Shown: one piece after another, positions 43,965-52,248 of the stretch
How positions within the stretch are numbered: position 1 is the stretch's first letter
Layout: every line of letters starts with the position of its first letter
Assembly (NCBI RefSeq): GCF_036924715.1
Contig: NZ_JAZHSB010000001.1
Span: 3,277,001 to 3,341,000 of the forward strand
Length of the DNA: 64,000 nt
Direction of reading: 5' to 3'
Source: Bradyrhizobium sp. AZCC 1721
GTDB lineage: Bacteria > Pseudomonadota > Alphaproteobacteria > Rhizobiales > Xanthobacteraceae
The notes under the pieces: model-generated
Databases searched by the model: none
What the model was told of the DNA's origin: nothing
The model's input: the letters and a program-made list of their open reading frames with translations, nothing else
Position numbers and translations under genes: made by a program

Positions 43965-44384
43965 ATGGAACTCTGCTTCCCATCATGGGCCGAGATGTGC
44001 GAAACTGAACGCGTGAAATACTCGATTCACCTTTGCCGGCTGCTGGCGATTTTTGTGATCGTCGGCCTCGTCATCGCCCCGCTCACGGCGCGGGCGAATA
44101 CGGGCGCCATGGCACCAATGGCCATGACGGCGATGTCCGATGACGCGGCCATGTCCGACGACATGCCGTGCTGCCCGGAGAAATCGGCGCCGGTCGATTG
44201 CGACCAGTGCCCGTTGATGGCGCTTTGCGTATCGACGACGTTGCAGGCGCCGCTGCCGGCCGGCATTGCCGAAATCCAGCCCGTGACCCTTCGCACGCTG
44301 CTGCCCGGCAGCGATCCGGAAGTGGAAAGCCTCGGGTACTCACCTCCGCCAAAACCTCCCCGGTCCCTGGTCCTTTCGGCGTAA
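43965..44384 (+). CDS. Exported or membrane-anchored Met/Cys-rich small protein
   Basis: 139 residues from ATG 43965; GTG 44013 gives a better signal peptide start (VKYSIHLCRLLAIFVIVGLV) and is a real alternative. After a hydrophobic leader ending TARA comes a Met-rich patch (MAPMAMTAMSDDAAMSDDM) and a Cys cluster CC-(x10)-C-x2-C-x4-C (CCPEKSAPVDCDQCPLMALC). The Pro-rich tail ends PPPKPPRSLVLSA. It resembles short proteins that precede copper efflux genes (DUF2946/CopL-like), which would fit a metal-binding role in the periplasm. Confidence 0.6.
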   Translation: MELCFPSWAEMCETERVKYSIHLCRLLAIFVIVGLVIAPLTARANTGAMAPMAMTAMSDDAAMSDDMPCCPEKSAPVDCDQCPLMALCVSTTLQAPLPAGIAEIQPVTLRTLLPGSDPEVESLGYSPPPKPPRSLVLSA

Positions 44385-44460
44385 CGCCGGAATCTCGCGG
44401 CGCTTCGTGGCGTCCGCGCCCATGCCGCCAATGGCGGCTGACCAGTAGATCGAGGATACC

Positions 44461-44871
44461 ATGATGAAGGCAATTCAGTTTTCGCGCGGCCTGCGGGTCG
44501 CGCTGAGCGCCGCTGTCCTGACATGCGCCGCAACCGTCGCACTCGCTGATATCAAGAATTACGAGTTCAAGCTCGTCGAACCGACTGTGAAGACCGGTCG
44601 CGACAAGATCATTGCGGTCAAGCTCATCGATAAGACGACGGGCAAGGCCGTTCCGGACGCGGTGATCTTTGCAACGCGTCTCGATATGGCACCGGATGCG
44701 ATGCAAGAGATGGTGACCGAGCTTACGCCCCTGCCGGGATCCGAACCCGGTACCTACCGCTTCAAGGCCGATTTCAGCATGGCCGGCCGGTGGCAATTGT
44801 CGCTCGGCGCAAAAGTGCAGGGCGAAACCGGCACAGTCGACAACAAGCTCGTTATTCAGGCCGACAAATGA
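44461..44871 (+). CDS. FixH/CusF-like periplasmic protein
   Basis: 136 residues. Signal peptide (RGLRVALSAAVLTCAATVAL, cleavage near ALA|DI). FixH-family immunoglobulin-like body: YEFKLVEPTVKTGRDKIIAV, LIDKTTGKAVPDAVIFATRL, PDAMQEMVTELTPLPGSEPG, and FSMAGRWQLSLGAKV. GAGG precedes ATG 44461. The next gene (CusB) overlaps it by 4 bases. Members in this position are thought to handle copper for the efflux pump in place of CusF; that is inference. Confidence 0.85.
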   Translation: MMKAIQFSRGLRVALSAAVLTCAATVALADIKNYEFKLVEPTVKTGRDKIIAVKLIDKTTGKAVPDAVIFATRLDMAPDAMQEMVTELTPLPGSEPGTYRFKADFSMAGRWQLSLGAKVQGETGTVDNKLVIQADK

Positions 44872-46271
44872 ACCGGTCCGTTCAGGTTGCGATCGCTGCC
44901 GCCGTTACAGTTGCCGTGGTCGCCGGCGTCCTCGCGCGTCCCTATCTCTGGCCGCGCGGAGAGACCACGCATGCCCACGTCATGGCCCAGGCGAGCGAAC
45001 CGGCGGGCGCCGCGATCTACTATCAGGATCCGAACGGCAAGCCGTTCTACTCGCTGACGCCAAAGAAGACGCCGGATGGCCGCGACTACCGGGCCGTCCT
45101 CCGGGGCGCCGACATCAGTTTTGACGATCCGCCGCAGGAAAGCGCGGCGGCTCCGCCCACCGACCGCAAGGTCAAGTATTACCGCAACCCGATGGGGCTG
45201 CCGGATGTTTCGCCGACGCCCAAGAAGGACTCGATGGGGATGGACTACATCCCCGTCTATGAGGGCGAGGACAGCGACGACGGATCGGTCAAGGTCTCGC
45301 CGGGAAAGATTCAGCGCACCGGTGTCAAATCGGAGCCGGCGGCCACTCGCCCGATCCGGACGGTCGTGCGGGCGCCAGGCACGATCCAACTCGACGAGCG
45401 TCGAGTCTCAGTCATCGCGATGCGTGCGGAAACCTACCTGCAAACAGTTGCCGACGTCACGACTGGTACCTTTGTCAAGAAGGGGCAGCCGCTGATGCAG
45501 GTCTACAGTCCGGCGGTTTCCAGTGCTGCCGCCGAGTATGTGACGACATTGACGTCCAAGACTACGGCGGGCGAACCGTCCTACGGACGCGGTTCACGGC
45601 AGCGGTTGATAAACCTTGACGTGCCCGACGCGGTAATCACCGAGGTCGAAAGAACGCGGGTCGTCCCGGTGACCGTCGCCTGGACGGCCCCACGGGACGG
45701 CATCGTGTTGGAACGCAACGCCGTCGAGGGTATGCGAGCTCAACCGGGCGACGTGCTCTTCCGCGTTGCGGATACGTCGGTGGTCTGGGCGATAATTGAC
45801 ATCGCCGAGCGCGATCTCGGCTCGCTTGCGGTCGGACAAGGCGTAACCGTGCGCGCGCGCAGCTTCCGGGAGCGGGACTTCTCCGGAAAGATCTCTGTCA
45901 TTTATCCCCAGGTCAACCGCGAGACACGGACAGCCCGCGTTCGGATCGAACTTGCAAATCCCGACCTCGCATTGCTGCCGGACATGTATGTGGACGCCGA
46001 TGTCGAGATTGGCGGCGCGGAGCCTGTTTTGGCCGTTCCCGACAGCTCGGTGCTCGATACGGGGGCGCGCCAGGTCGTTCTGGTTGACAAGGGTGAGGGA
46101 CGATTCGAGCCCCGCGACGTCAAGATCGGCCGTCGGGGAGACGGACTGGTCGAAATCCGCAGCGGGCTGAAAGACGGCGAGCCCGTCGTCATCTCGGCCA
46201 ATTTTCTAATCGATGCGGAAAGCAACCTGAAGGCGGCACTCAAGGGCTTCGCCGAGGGAGCTCAGCCATGA
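44868..46271 (+). CDS. cusB: CusB-type RND efflux periplasmic adaptor
   Basis: 467 residues from ATG 44868 (MNRSVQVAIAAAVTVAVVAG, N-terminal membrane anchor). Two heavy-metal-binding motifs of the CusB kind follow: IYYQDPNGKPFYSLTPKKTP and KVKYYRNPMGLPDVSPTPKK with DSMGMDYIPVYEGE. Then the membrane-fusion domains: barrel/lipoyl (GTIQLDERRVSVIAMRAETY, GTFVKKGQPLMQVYSP), hairpin, and the end GEPVVISANFLIDAESNLK. It bridges the inner-membrane pump CusA, encoded next, to an outer-membrane channel. No CusC/TolC-type channel gene is in the window. Confidence 0.93.
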   Translation: MNRSVQVAIAAAVTVAVVAGVLARPYLWPRGETTHAHVMAQASEPAGAAIYYQDPNGKPFYSLTPKKTPDGRDYRAVLRGADISFDDPPQESAAAPPTDRKVKYYRNPMGLPDVSPTPKKDSMGMDYIPVYEGEDSDDGSVKVSPGKIQRTGVKSEPAATRPIRTVVRAPGTIQLDERRVSVIAMRAETYLQTVADVTTGTFVKKGQPLMQVYSPAVSSAAAEYVTTLTSKTTAGEPSYGRGSRQRLINLDVPDAVITEVERTRVVPVTVAWTAPRDGIVLERNAVEGMRAQPGDVLFRVADTSVVWAIIDIAERDLGSLAVGQGVTVRARSFRERDFSGKISVIYPQVNRETRTARVRIELANPDLALLPDMYVDADVEIGGAEPVLAVPDSSVLDTGARQVVLVDKGEGRFEPRDVKIGRRGDGLVEIRSGLKDGEPVVISANFLIDAESNLKAALKGFAEGAQP

Positions 46272-49200
46272 TTGCCCGCTTGATCGCTTGGTCGGCTCGC
46301 AACCTCCTGCTGGTGCTATTCGGCAGCGGCTTTGCCGCTGCGGCTGGCATCTACGCGCTGGTCCATCTGCCGCTAGACGCTATCCCCGACCTCTCCGACA
46401 CGCAGGTCATCGTTTACACGGAGTACCCCGGTCAGGCGCCGCAGGTCATCGAGGACCAGGTCACCTATCCGCTCACCACCGCGATGTTGACGGTGCCGAA
46501 ATCGAAGGTGGTGCGCGGCTTTTCCTTCTTCGGCGTCTCCTTCGTCTACGTCATCTTCGAGGATGGCACGGACATTTATTGGGCGCGCTCGCGGGTGCTC
46601 GAATTCCTAAACGCCGCGACCTCGCGCATTCCCGCCGGCGTGACGCCGACCATCGGCCCGGATGCGACCGGCGTCGGCTGGGTTTACCAATATGCTATCG
46701 TGTCGAAGGAGCTGAACCTTTCCGACACGCGCACGATCCAGGACTGGAATCTGAAGTTCGCGCTCGCCAAGGCCGAAGGTGTCGCCGAAGTGGCGAGCGT
46801 CGGCGGCTTCGTCAAGCAGTACAATGTGATCCTCGATCCGCAGCGCATGCGCGATCGCGGCATCACCATGCAGAAGATGCGCGAGGCGATTCGTGCCAGC
46901 AACGCCGACGTCGGCGGCCGCACCGTCGAACTGTCCGAGTTCGAATATGTCATCCGCGGCAAGGGCTACCTGAAGAGCATCAACGACCTCGGCAACGTCG
47001 TGCTGAAGGTGAGCAATGGCACGCCGGTGCTCCTTCGCGACGTGGCCCGGGTGGAGCTCGGCCCCGACGAGCGGCGCGGCATCACCGAACTGAACGGGGA
47101 GGGCGAGGTCGCAAGCGGCATCGTGCTGCAGCGCTTCGGCGTCAACGCGCTCAATGTGATCCAGAACGTCAAGAAGCGCTTCCAGGAAATCGCCAGCAGC
47201 CTGCCGAAATCGGTCGAGATCGTGCCGGTTTACGACCGCTCGAACCTGATCTACGCGGCCATCGACACGCTCAAGCACACGCTGTTCGAGGAAAGTGTCG
47301 TCGTTGCGCTGGTCTGCATCGTGTTCCTGCTGCACGTCCGCAGTGCGCTGGTTGCGATTCTGATGCTGCCGGTCGGCATATTAATGGCGTTCGGCGCCAT
47401 GAAGCTGCTGGGGCTCGGCTCCAACATCATGAGCCTTGGCGGCATCGCGATCGCGATCGGCGCCATGGTGGATGCAGCAATCGTCATGATCGAGAATGCC
47501 CACAAGCACCTCGAACGAGCGGAGCCCGGAAAGTCCCGGGTGGCCATCCTGATCGAGGCGGCCGCGCAGGTCGGTCCGGCGCTGTTCTTCAGCCTCTTGA
47601 TCATCACCGTGTCGTTCATGCCGATCTTCACGCTGGAGCAGCAGGAGGGGCGGCTGTTCAGCCCGCTGGCGTTCACCAAGACATTCGCCATGGCCGCTGC
47701 TGCGCTGCTTTCGGTGACGCTGGTGCCGGCGCTGATGGTGATCTTCATCCGCGGCAGAATCATTCCCGAGCACAGGAATCCGATCAACCGTTTCCTGATC
47801 TGGATCTACCGTCCTGTTATCAACGGTGTGTTGCGCGCCAAAACGTTGGTCGTCCTGCTCGCACTCGCGATTCTGGCCGTGAGCGTCTGGCCGGCCCGTC
47901 AGCTCGGCACCGAGTTCATGCCGAACCTGAACGAGGGCACGCTGCTCTACATGCCGACGACATTGCCGGGCATCTCGATCACCAAATCCGCTGAACTGAT
48001 GCAGACTCAGGATCGGATCATCCGGTCGTTTCCGGAAGTCGAATCCGTCTACGGCAAGGCAGGCCGCGCCGCGACCGCAACCGATCCGGCGCCATCGGAA
48101 ATGTACGAGACCGTCGTCAATCTCAAGCCGAAGCAGGAGTGGCGGGCAGGCGTGACGATCGACAGCCTGATCGCGGAAATGGACAAGGCCCTGCAATTTC
48201 CCGGCGTCTCCAACGCCTGGACCATGCCGATCAAGGCCCGTATCGACATGCTGTCGACCGGCATCCGCACCCCGATCGGCGTCAAGGTGATCGGCACCGA
48301 TCTGGTCGAGATCGACAAGCTCGCGAAACAGATCGAGCAGGTCCTGAAAGCGGTGCCCGGCACCTCGTCCGCCTACGCCGAGCGTGGCATCGGCGGCTAC
48401 TATCTGGAGATCACGCCGGACCGCGAAGCGATGCCGCGGTACGGCATCATGATTCAGGATGTCCAGGACACCATCGCTACTGCGCTTGGCGGACAGACGG
48501 TCACGACGACAGTCGAGGGCCGCCAGCGCTTTTCCGTCAACATGCGCTACCCGCGGGATTTGCGCGACAATCCGAAGGCGATTGCAAGTGACGTGCTGGT
48601 GCCCATGCCGGCCGGCGGCGCCGTCCCGCTCGGCGAAGTCGCAAAGGTCGTGCCGGCGCGTGGGCCGTCCTCGATTCGCACCGAGAACGGCCAGTTGGCG
48701 ACTTACATCTACGTCGACATCCGCGACCGCGATCTCGGCGGCTACGTCGCCGAGGCGCAGCGCGCCGTGCAAGCCAGCATTCAGTTTCCTCCGGGCTACT
48801 ATGTGATGTGGAGCGGCCAGTACGAGTACCTCGAGCGCGCCACCGCAAGGCTCAAAATTGTCGTTCCCGCGACGCTGCTCATCATCTTCCTGCTGCTGTA
48901 TCTCAACTTCCGCTCCGTCACCGAGACGATGATCGTGATGCTGTCGCTGCCGTTTGCGCTGGTCGGCGGGCTCTGGCTGATGTGGTGGCTCGGCTTCAAC
49001 CTGTCCGTCGCGGTCGCGGTCGGCTTTATCGCGCTCGCCGGCGTTGCTGCCGAGACCGGCGTGGTGATGCTGATCTATCTGAACCAGGCGCTGGCCGAAT
49101 TCAGCGCCCGTCGTGCCGCCGAGAACCGGCCGCTGACGAAGCGTGATCTCTACGACGCCATCATGGAGGGTGCGGTGGAGCGGGTGCGTCCGAAGATGAT

Positions 49201-49456
49201 GACCGTGGTCGCCATCATGGCCGGGCTGCTCCCGATCATGTGGAGCAGCGGCACAGGCTCGGAGATCATGCAGCGTATTGCGGTGCCGATGATCGGCGGC
49301 ATGATCTCCTCGACATTGCTGACGCTGATCGTGATCCCGGCGATCTTCGGCCTGGTGAAGGGATTTGGGCTGAAGGATATGGACGATTCCGCCGAGCCTC
49401 CGCGGTCGATTGCGTCTCCTGTCGCACCGCGAAAAGTTCCCGAGCCTGTCGAGTGA
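46268..49456 (+). CDS. cusA: CusA/CzcA-type heavy-metal RND transporter
   Basis: 1062 residues, full length for HME-RND pumps. Helix 1 leads to IYALVHLPLDAIPDLSDTQV and the porter domain. The proton-relay helix is GGIAIAIGAMVDAAIVMIEN with its Asp, followed by HKHLER. The second half repeats the layout (LLLYLNFRSVTETMIVMLSL, GVAAETGVVMLIYLNQAL, RPKMMTVVAIMAGLLPIMWS). It exports Cu(I)/Ag(I) or divalent metals from the periplasm and cytosol through CusB. The close similarity to CusA in the GIMIQDVQDTIATALGGQTV region favours Cu/Ag, but the metal ligands cannot be proven here. It overlaps cusB by 4 bases. Confidence 0.95.
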   Translation: MIARLIAWSARNLLLVLFGSGFAAAAGIYALVHLPLDAIPDLSDTQVIVYTEYPGQAPQVIEDQVTYPLTTAMLTVPKSKVVRGFSFFGVSFVYVIFEDGTDIYWARSRVLEFLNAATSRIPAGVTPTIGPDATGVGWVYQYAIVSKELNLSDTRTIQDWNLKFALAKAEGVAEVASVGGFVKQYNVILDPQRMRDRGITMQKMREAIRASNADVGGRTVELSEFEYVIRGKGYLKSINDLGNVVLKVSNGTPVLLRDVARVELGPDERRGITELNGEGEVASGIVLQRFGVNALNVIQNVKKRFQEIASSLPKSVEIVPVYDRSNLIYAAIDTLKHTLFEESVVVALVCIVFLLHVRSALVAILMLPVGILMAFGAMKLLGLGSNIMSLGGIAIAIGAMVDAAIVMIENAHKHLERAEPGKSRVAILIEAAAQVGPALFFSLLIITVSFMPIFTLEQQEGRLFSPLAFTKTFAMAAAALLSVTLVPALMVIFIRGRIIPEHRNPINRFLIWIYRPVINGVLRAKTLVVLLALAILAVSVWPARQLGTEFMPNLNEGTLLYMPTTLPGISITKSAELMQTQDRIIRSFPEVESVYGKAGRAATATDPAPSEMYETVVNLKPKQEWRAGVTIDSLIAEMDKALQFPGVSNAWTMPIKARIDMLSTGIRTPIGVKVIGTDLVEIDKLAKQIEQVLKAVPGTSSAYAERGIGGYYLEITPDREAMPRYGIMIQDVQDTIATALGGQTVTTTVEGRQRFSVNMRYPRDLRDNPKAIASDVLVPMPAGGAVPLGEVAKVVPARGPSSIRTENGQLATYIYVDIRDRDLGGYVAEAQRAVQASIQFPPGYYVMWSGQYEYLERATARLKIVVPATLLIIFLLLYLNFRSVTETMIVMLSLPFALVGGLWLMWWLGFNLSVAVAVGFIALAGVAAETGVVMLIYLNQALAEFSARRAAENRPLTKRDLYDAIMEGAVERVRPKMMTVVAIMAGLLPIMWSSGTGSEIMQRIAVPMIGGMISSTLLTLIVIPAIFGLVKGFGLKDMDDSAEPPRSIASPVAPRKVPEPVE

Positions 49457-49466
49457 TCAAACCTGC

Positions 49467-49493
49467 TGTAACCAAATCCGGCGGACCATCGAA
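49467..49493 (+). promoter_or_regulatory. SigF-type promoter upstream of the sigma factor gene
   Basis: TGTAACC at 49467-49473, exactly 16 bases, then CGAA at 49490-49493, 18 bases before the sigma factor ATG. This matches the SigF consensus of Caulobacter as I remember it (GTAACC-N16-CGAA). The same motif with identical spacing occurs at 53500-53526. It would give autoregulation of the sigma/anti-sigma operon. Confidence 0.75.
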
Positions 49494-49510
49494 CTAACGA
49501 GATAGCAGGC

Positions 49511-50068
49511 ATGACGACCCTCGAAATCGAACTCAAGGCCCTCATGCTTGCGAGCCTCGAGGGTGACGCGGCGGCACACCGCTCGCTCCTCGATCGGTTG
49601 AGCCGTCGCCTACGTGCCTATTACAAGGCCAAGCTCGTCGCCGTTGGAAGAGGGATGGCGCAGGCCGAAGATTTGGTCCAGGAGGCCATATTGGCAATCC
49701 ACCTCAAGCGGCATACCTATGACCCGCGGGAGCCACTCACGCCTTGGGTGCACGCCATCGCGCGCTACAAACTGATCGATTTTCTGCGTCGGAATCGTGC
49801 ATCGCTCGCCGAGGTGCCGATCGACGAGGCCGATGAGGTCATGGCACGTGATGACAATTCCGAGATCGAAAGCACGCATGATGTCCGGCGGCTCATGCAG
49901 CGGCTGCCAAAGGGCATGCAATGCGCGATCGAGGCCGTAAAACTTGACGGGCTGAGCGTGGCTGAAGCTGCGAATCGATGCGGGCTCTCAGAGCCGGGCG
50001 TAAAGGTAAATATTCATCGCGGGCTCAAAATGCTTGCTCGGTTGATTGCCCAGGAAACACGAACATGA
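49511..50068 (+). CDS. sigF: ECF sigma factor, SigF type
   Basis: 185 residues. Region 2: RLRAYYKAKLVAVGRGMAQA, EDLVQEAILAIHLKRHTYDP, PWVHAIARYKLIDFLRRNR. Region 4: LPKGMQCAIEAVKLDGLSVA, EAANRCGLSEPGVKVNIHRG, LKMLARLIA. Region 2 with HLKRHTYDP and WVHAIARYKLIDFLRR is typical of the group controlled by NrsF anti-sigma proteins. The next gene overlaps it by 4 bases and encodes that anti-sigma. A matching promoter lies 18 bases before ATG 49511. Confidence 0.93.
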   Translation: MTTLEIELKALMLASLEGDAAAHRSLLDRLSRRLRAYYKAKLVAVGRGMAQAEDLVQEAILAIHLKRHTYDPREPLTPWVHAIARYKLIDFLRRNRASLAEVPIDEADEVMARDDNSEIESTHDVRRLMQRLPKGMQCAIEAVKLDGLSVAEAANRCGLSEPGVKVNIHRGLKMLARLIAQETRT

Positions 50069-50706
50069 AGACGGACGATCTGGTTGCGCTTCTGAGCACG
50101 AACCTTGAGCCTGTCGATCGCAAGGCGGTTGTCCGATCGCTTTATGTCGCAATTGCCACGGCGGCGATCGCGGCCCTCGGCATTGCTTTTGCCGGCCTGG
50201 GCCTCCGCCCCGACCTGACGACAACCCGCGCGCTGATCTATCTCACCATCAAGCTGGCGTTCGCGGTTGGGGTTGTCGGTCTCGCGATGACCTACTTGGT
50301 GCGCCTGGCGCGCCCTGGCAGTGAACGGAGGATGTCGCTTTTCCTTATCGTTATGCCGTTTCTCATCGTTTTGATTCTTGCCGCAGTCAGCCTTGGGTCC
50401 GCGCCCCCTGCACATTGGGGAAGGATGATCGTGGGCGATGAATGGCTGGAATGCCTTCTCTCCATTCCGGTCATTGCGATTGTTCCCTTCGCTGTTTCAA
50501 TTTGGGCCGTGCGAAAAGGCGCTCCCACCAATCTTTCGCGAGCCGGCGCGTTCGCAGGCCTCATCGCAGGAGGCGTCAGCGCAACGGCTTATGCGCTCCA
50601 TTGTACAGACGATTCGCTACCGTTTATTGCTGTCTGGTACGGCGGGACGATTGTGCTGTGCACCCTGGCTGGCGCGTTGTTGGGGCCGCGCCTTCTACGC
50701 TGGTGA
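50065..50706 (+). CDS. nrsF: NrsF-family anti-sigma factor (DUF1109)
   Basis: 213 residues from ATG 50065, overlapping the sigma stop (ATGA). N-terminal cytosolic part (MKTDDLVALLSTNLEPVDRK), then six membrane helices. Two periplasm-facing Cys stand at 130 (DEWLECLLSIPV) and 180 (ALHCTDDSLPF), the places where Caulobacter NrsF has the conserved Cys pair needed for the response to metals. The protein should hold the sigma factor at the membrane and release it when metal or oxidation changes the Cys pair. Confidence 0.92.
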   Translation: MKTDDLVALLSTNLEPVDRKAVVRSLYVAIATAAIAALGIAFAGLGLRPDLTTTRALIYLTIKLAFAVGVVGLAMTYLVRLARPGSERRMSLFLIVMPFLIVLILAAVSLGSAPPAHWGRMIVGDEWLECLLSIPVIAIVPFAVSIWAVRKGAPTNLSRAGAFAGLIAGGVSATAYALHCTDDSLPFIAVWYGGTIVLCTLAGALLGPRLLRW

Positions 50707-50716
50707 CCGTCGCAGT

Positions 50717-51247
50717 TCAGATCGCGTTCGTGATTGACCTCGTGCCCATTAGCCAGGCCGTGGCACCGAGATAGAGCCCGACGCCGAACCACGTATGTAC
50801 GGAAATATTGAGGATACGAACGGCTGTGGGCTTTGGCATACGCGCCGCCATGAAGCCGAGACCGAGCGCCGGCTGCATGACAAACCAGGGCGCAATGAGA
50901 ACGACCAATCCGAACGCCACAGCCGAAAGGAGACTTGGTTCCGAGCCGAGGCCCGATCTCAAGATCACAAGATAGAGTGCCGCATAGGCGATCCCGACCG
51001 CATAGTGGAATGTCCAGCCGATCGCAAGCTCGCCGCGGACCGCCGGTGTTGCTGTGATCGGGCGATGAACGAATACCCCGCGCGGGAATGCAGCCACCCA
51101 GCGTCCAACCAATCCCCAATTTGCCCGTGGGATGCCGACAACGGTCTGCAGCAGGCGAGACCAGAGATCCGCCACCAATGTCGCAATGCTGCCCACCACA
51201 ATGCTCTCAATTGCCAACTGAGCATAAGAATTCGTTAGACCAATCAT
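50717..51247 (-). CDS. DUF2938-family membrane protein
   Basis: 176 residues with four helices. DUF2938 features: ESIVVGSIATLVADLWSRLL, NWGLVGRWVAAFPRGVFVHR, GELAIGWTFHYAVGIAYAAL, and LIAPWFVMQPALGLGFMAAR followed by TWFGVGLYLGATAW. Role unknown; it is often found next to stress sigma factors and small membrane proteins. Convergent with the anti-sigma gene, 10 bp away. The two DUF genes downstream of its promoter are on the same strand but separated by about 110 bp. Confidence 0.85.
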   Translation of the reverse strand: MIGLTNSYAQLAIESIVVGSIATLVADLWSRLLQTVVGIPRANWGLVGRWVAAFPRGVFVHRPITATPAVRGELAIGWTFHYAVGIAYAALYLVILRSGLGSEPSLLSAVAFGLVVLIAPWFVMQPALGLGFMAARMPKPTAVRILNISVHTWFGVGLYLGATAWLMGTRSITNAI

Positions 51248-51356
51248 TGTCGCCTCCGAGACTACCGTGCATGGTCAACTCTCGTGGTATCTGCCGGACA
51301 GTGCGCCGGAGCGCCTCGGGCGAGCCAGTACCCCACGATGAGCAGTTCTGATCACT

Positions 51357-51893
51357 TTAAGTAGCTTGGCGGCGCTCTCGTGTGATCGCAAACCACAAGA
51401 AGGCGAGTCCGAGCAGGACGAACAGGGGTTCAAGGACGAGGTCCATTTGTGTATTCGTAAGGTGATGGAGGCCAAAGATCCAATGGACCCAGACGATATC
51501 GAAGCTCAAAACGAAGCCGGTGCCCGCAAGCACGCCCAAAAAGAATGAAGCCGAGGTCGCTCGCTTGGTCCAAAGCAGAAACCCAATAAGCGCGGCGACC
51601 GCGACAGTGAGCACTGCCATTTGTCCGGCCGACGTAGTGACCGGATACAACGTGAACGCAAGGACCAGATCGGATTGGGTGTCGTTGAGTTGGCGGAGCC
51701 CAGCGGAGGACAAGCAGAGGCTCAAGGACGAGGTCCACCATTTGTGTATTTGTACGGTCAGTCCCGCACCGGCCAGCAGACCAAGGAGGAATGAGCCCGA
51801 CGAAATTCGCTCGCTCCACAGCGTCCGGATTGCGGTTACCACGACAGCAGCAGTGCGTCGTGCAGCACCGTCAATTGCAAACATGTCGTTCAT
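51357..51893 (-). CDS. DUF2243-like membrane protein with internal partial duplication
   Basis: 178 residues from ATG 51893 (ATG 51884 equally possible). The C-terminal 60 residues are the DUF2243 end: SASFFLGVLAGTGFVLSFDI, VWVHWIFGLHHLTNTQMDLV, EPLFVLLGLAFLWFA. The N-terminal part (VVVTAIRTLWSERISSG, SFLLGLLAGAGLTV) is an older copy of VAVAALIGFLLWTKRATSAS and what follows. DNA shows the copy: CAAGGACGAGGTCCA at 51431 and 51723 with shared flanks, but the second copy lacks about 55 bp and has a 3-base insert, so its end reads in a shifted frame (IHKWWTSSLSL in place of NTQMDLVLEPL). The N-terminal DUF2243 half is absent. Confidence 0.72.
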   Translation of the reverse strand: MNDMFAIDGAARRTAAVVVTAIRTLWSERISSGSFLLGLLAGAGLTVQIHKWWTSSLSLCLSSAGLRQLNDTQSDLVLAFTLYPVTTSAGQMAVLTVAVAALIGFLLWTKRATSASFFLGVLAGTGFVLSFDIVWVHWIFGLHHLTNTQMDLVLEPLFVLLGLAFLWFAITRERRQAT

Positions 51894-51948
51894 CCTGCGG
51901 CGCACGCGAGCGATTTCTGCGATCCCGAACGTCAGGTAGCCTGACAAA

Positions 51949-52071
51949 TCAGGAGCGCAGATATTTGATCGACGCCGCGATTCCAAGCACAGCGAAGGTG
52001 AAAATGGCGAGGTGATAAACCCCCATTGCCAGCAACGCGCCCGAGCCCATCGTGGTCATGTCCATGGTCAT
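51949..52071 (-). CDS. Met-rich 40-residue single-helix membrane protein
   Basis: ATG 52071 with GGAGG 7 bases upstream. MTMDMTTMGSGALLAMGVYH, LAIFTFAVLGIAASIKYLRS. The head has five Met within 16 residues, a single helix follows, and the tail is IKYLRS. The tiny protein encoded at 54253 has the same layout and tail (ALIKYLRTGS). Clustered Met near a membrane face are typical of copper handling. I judge it real from its ribosome site, helix and likeness to the other; it is too short for most gene finders. Confidence 0.7.
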   Translation of the reverse strand: MTMDMTTMGSGALLAMGVYHLAIFTFAVLGIAASIKYLRS

Positions 52072-52248
52072 GAATTGCCTCCAACATCCTACTGTTCGAA
52101 GGGGACGACAATCGAAGGATAGCCAGGATAAAGCGGTCCTTCGTCGATCGCATCGAATCTATCGGGTGGCGGCAAGACCCAGCTTGAAAAGGCGATGAAA
52201 TTGTTATGAGAATTGAATGAGAGCCATGGGAGATCGATACCGGCGGTG

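Noticed and set aside
47381..48772. Reverse open frame of 463 codons inside cusA
   Set aside because: Antisense shadow of the pump gene; composition only.
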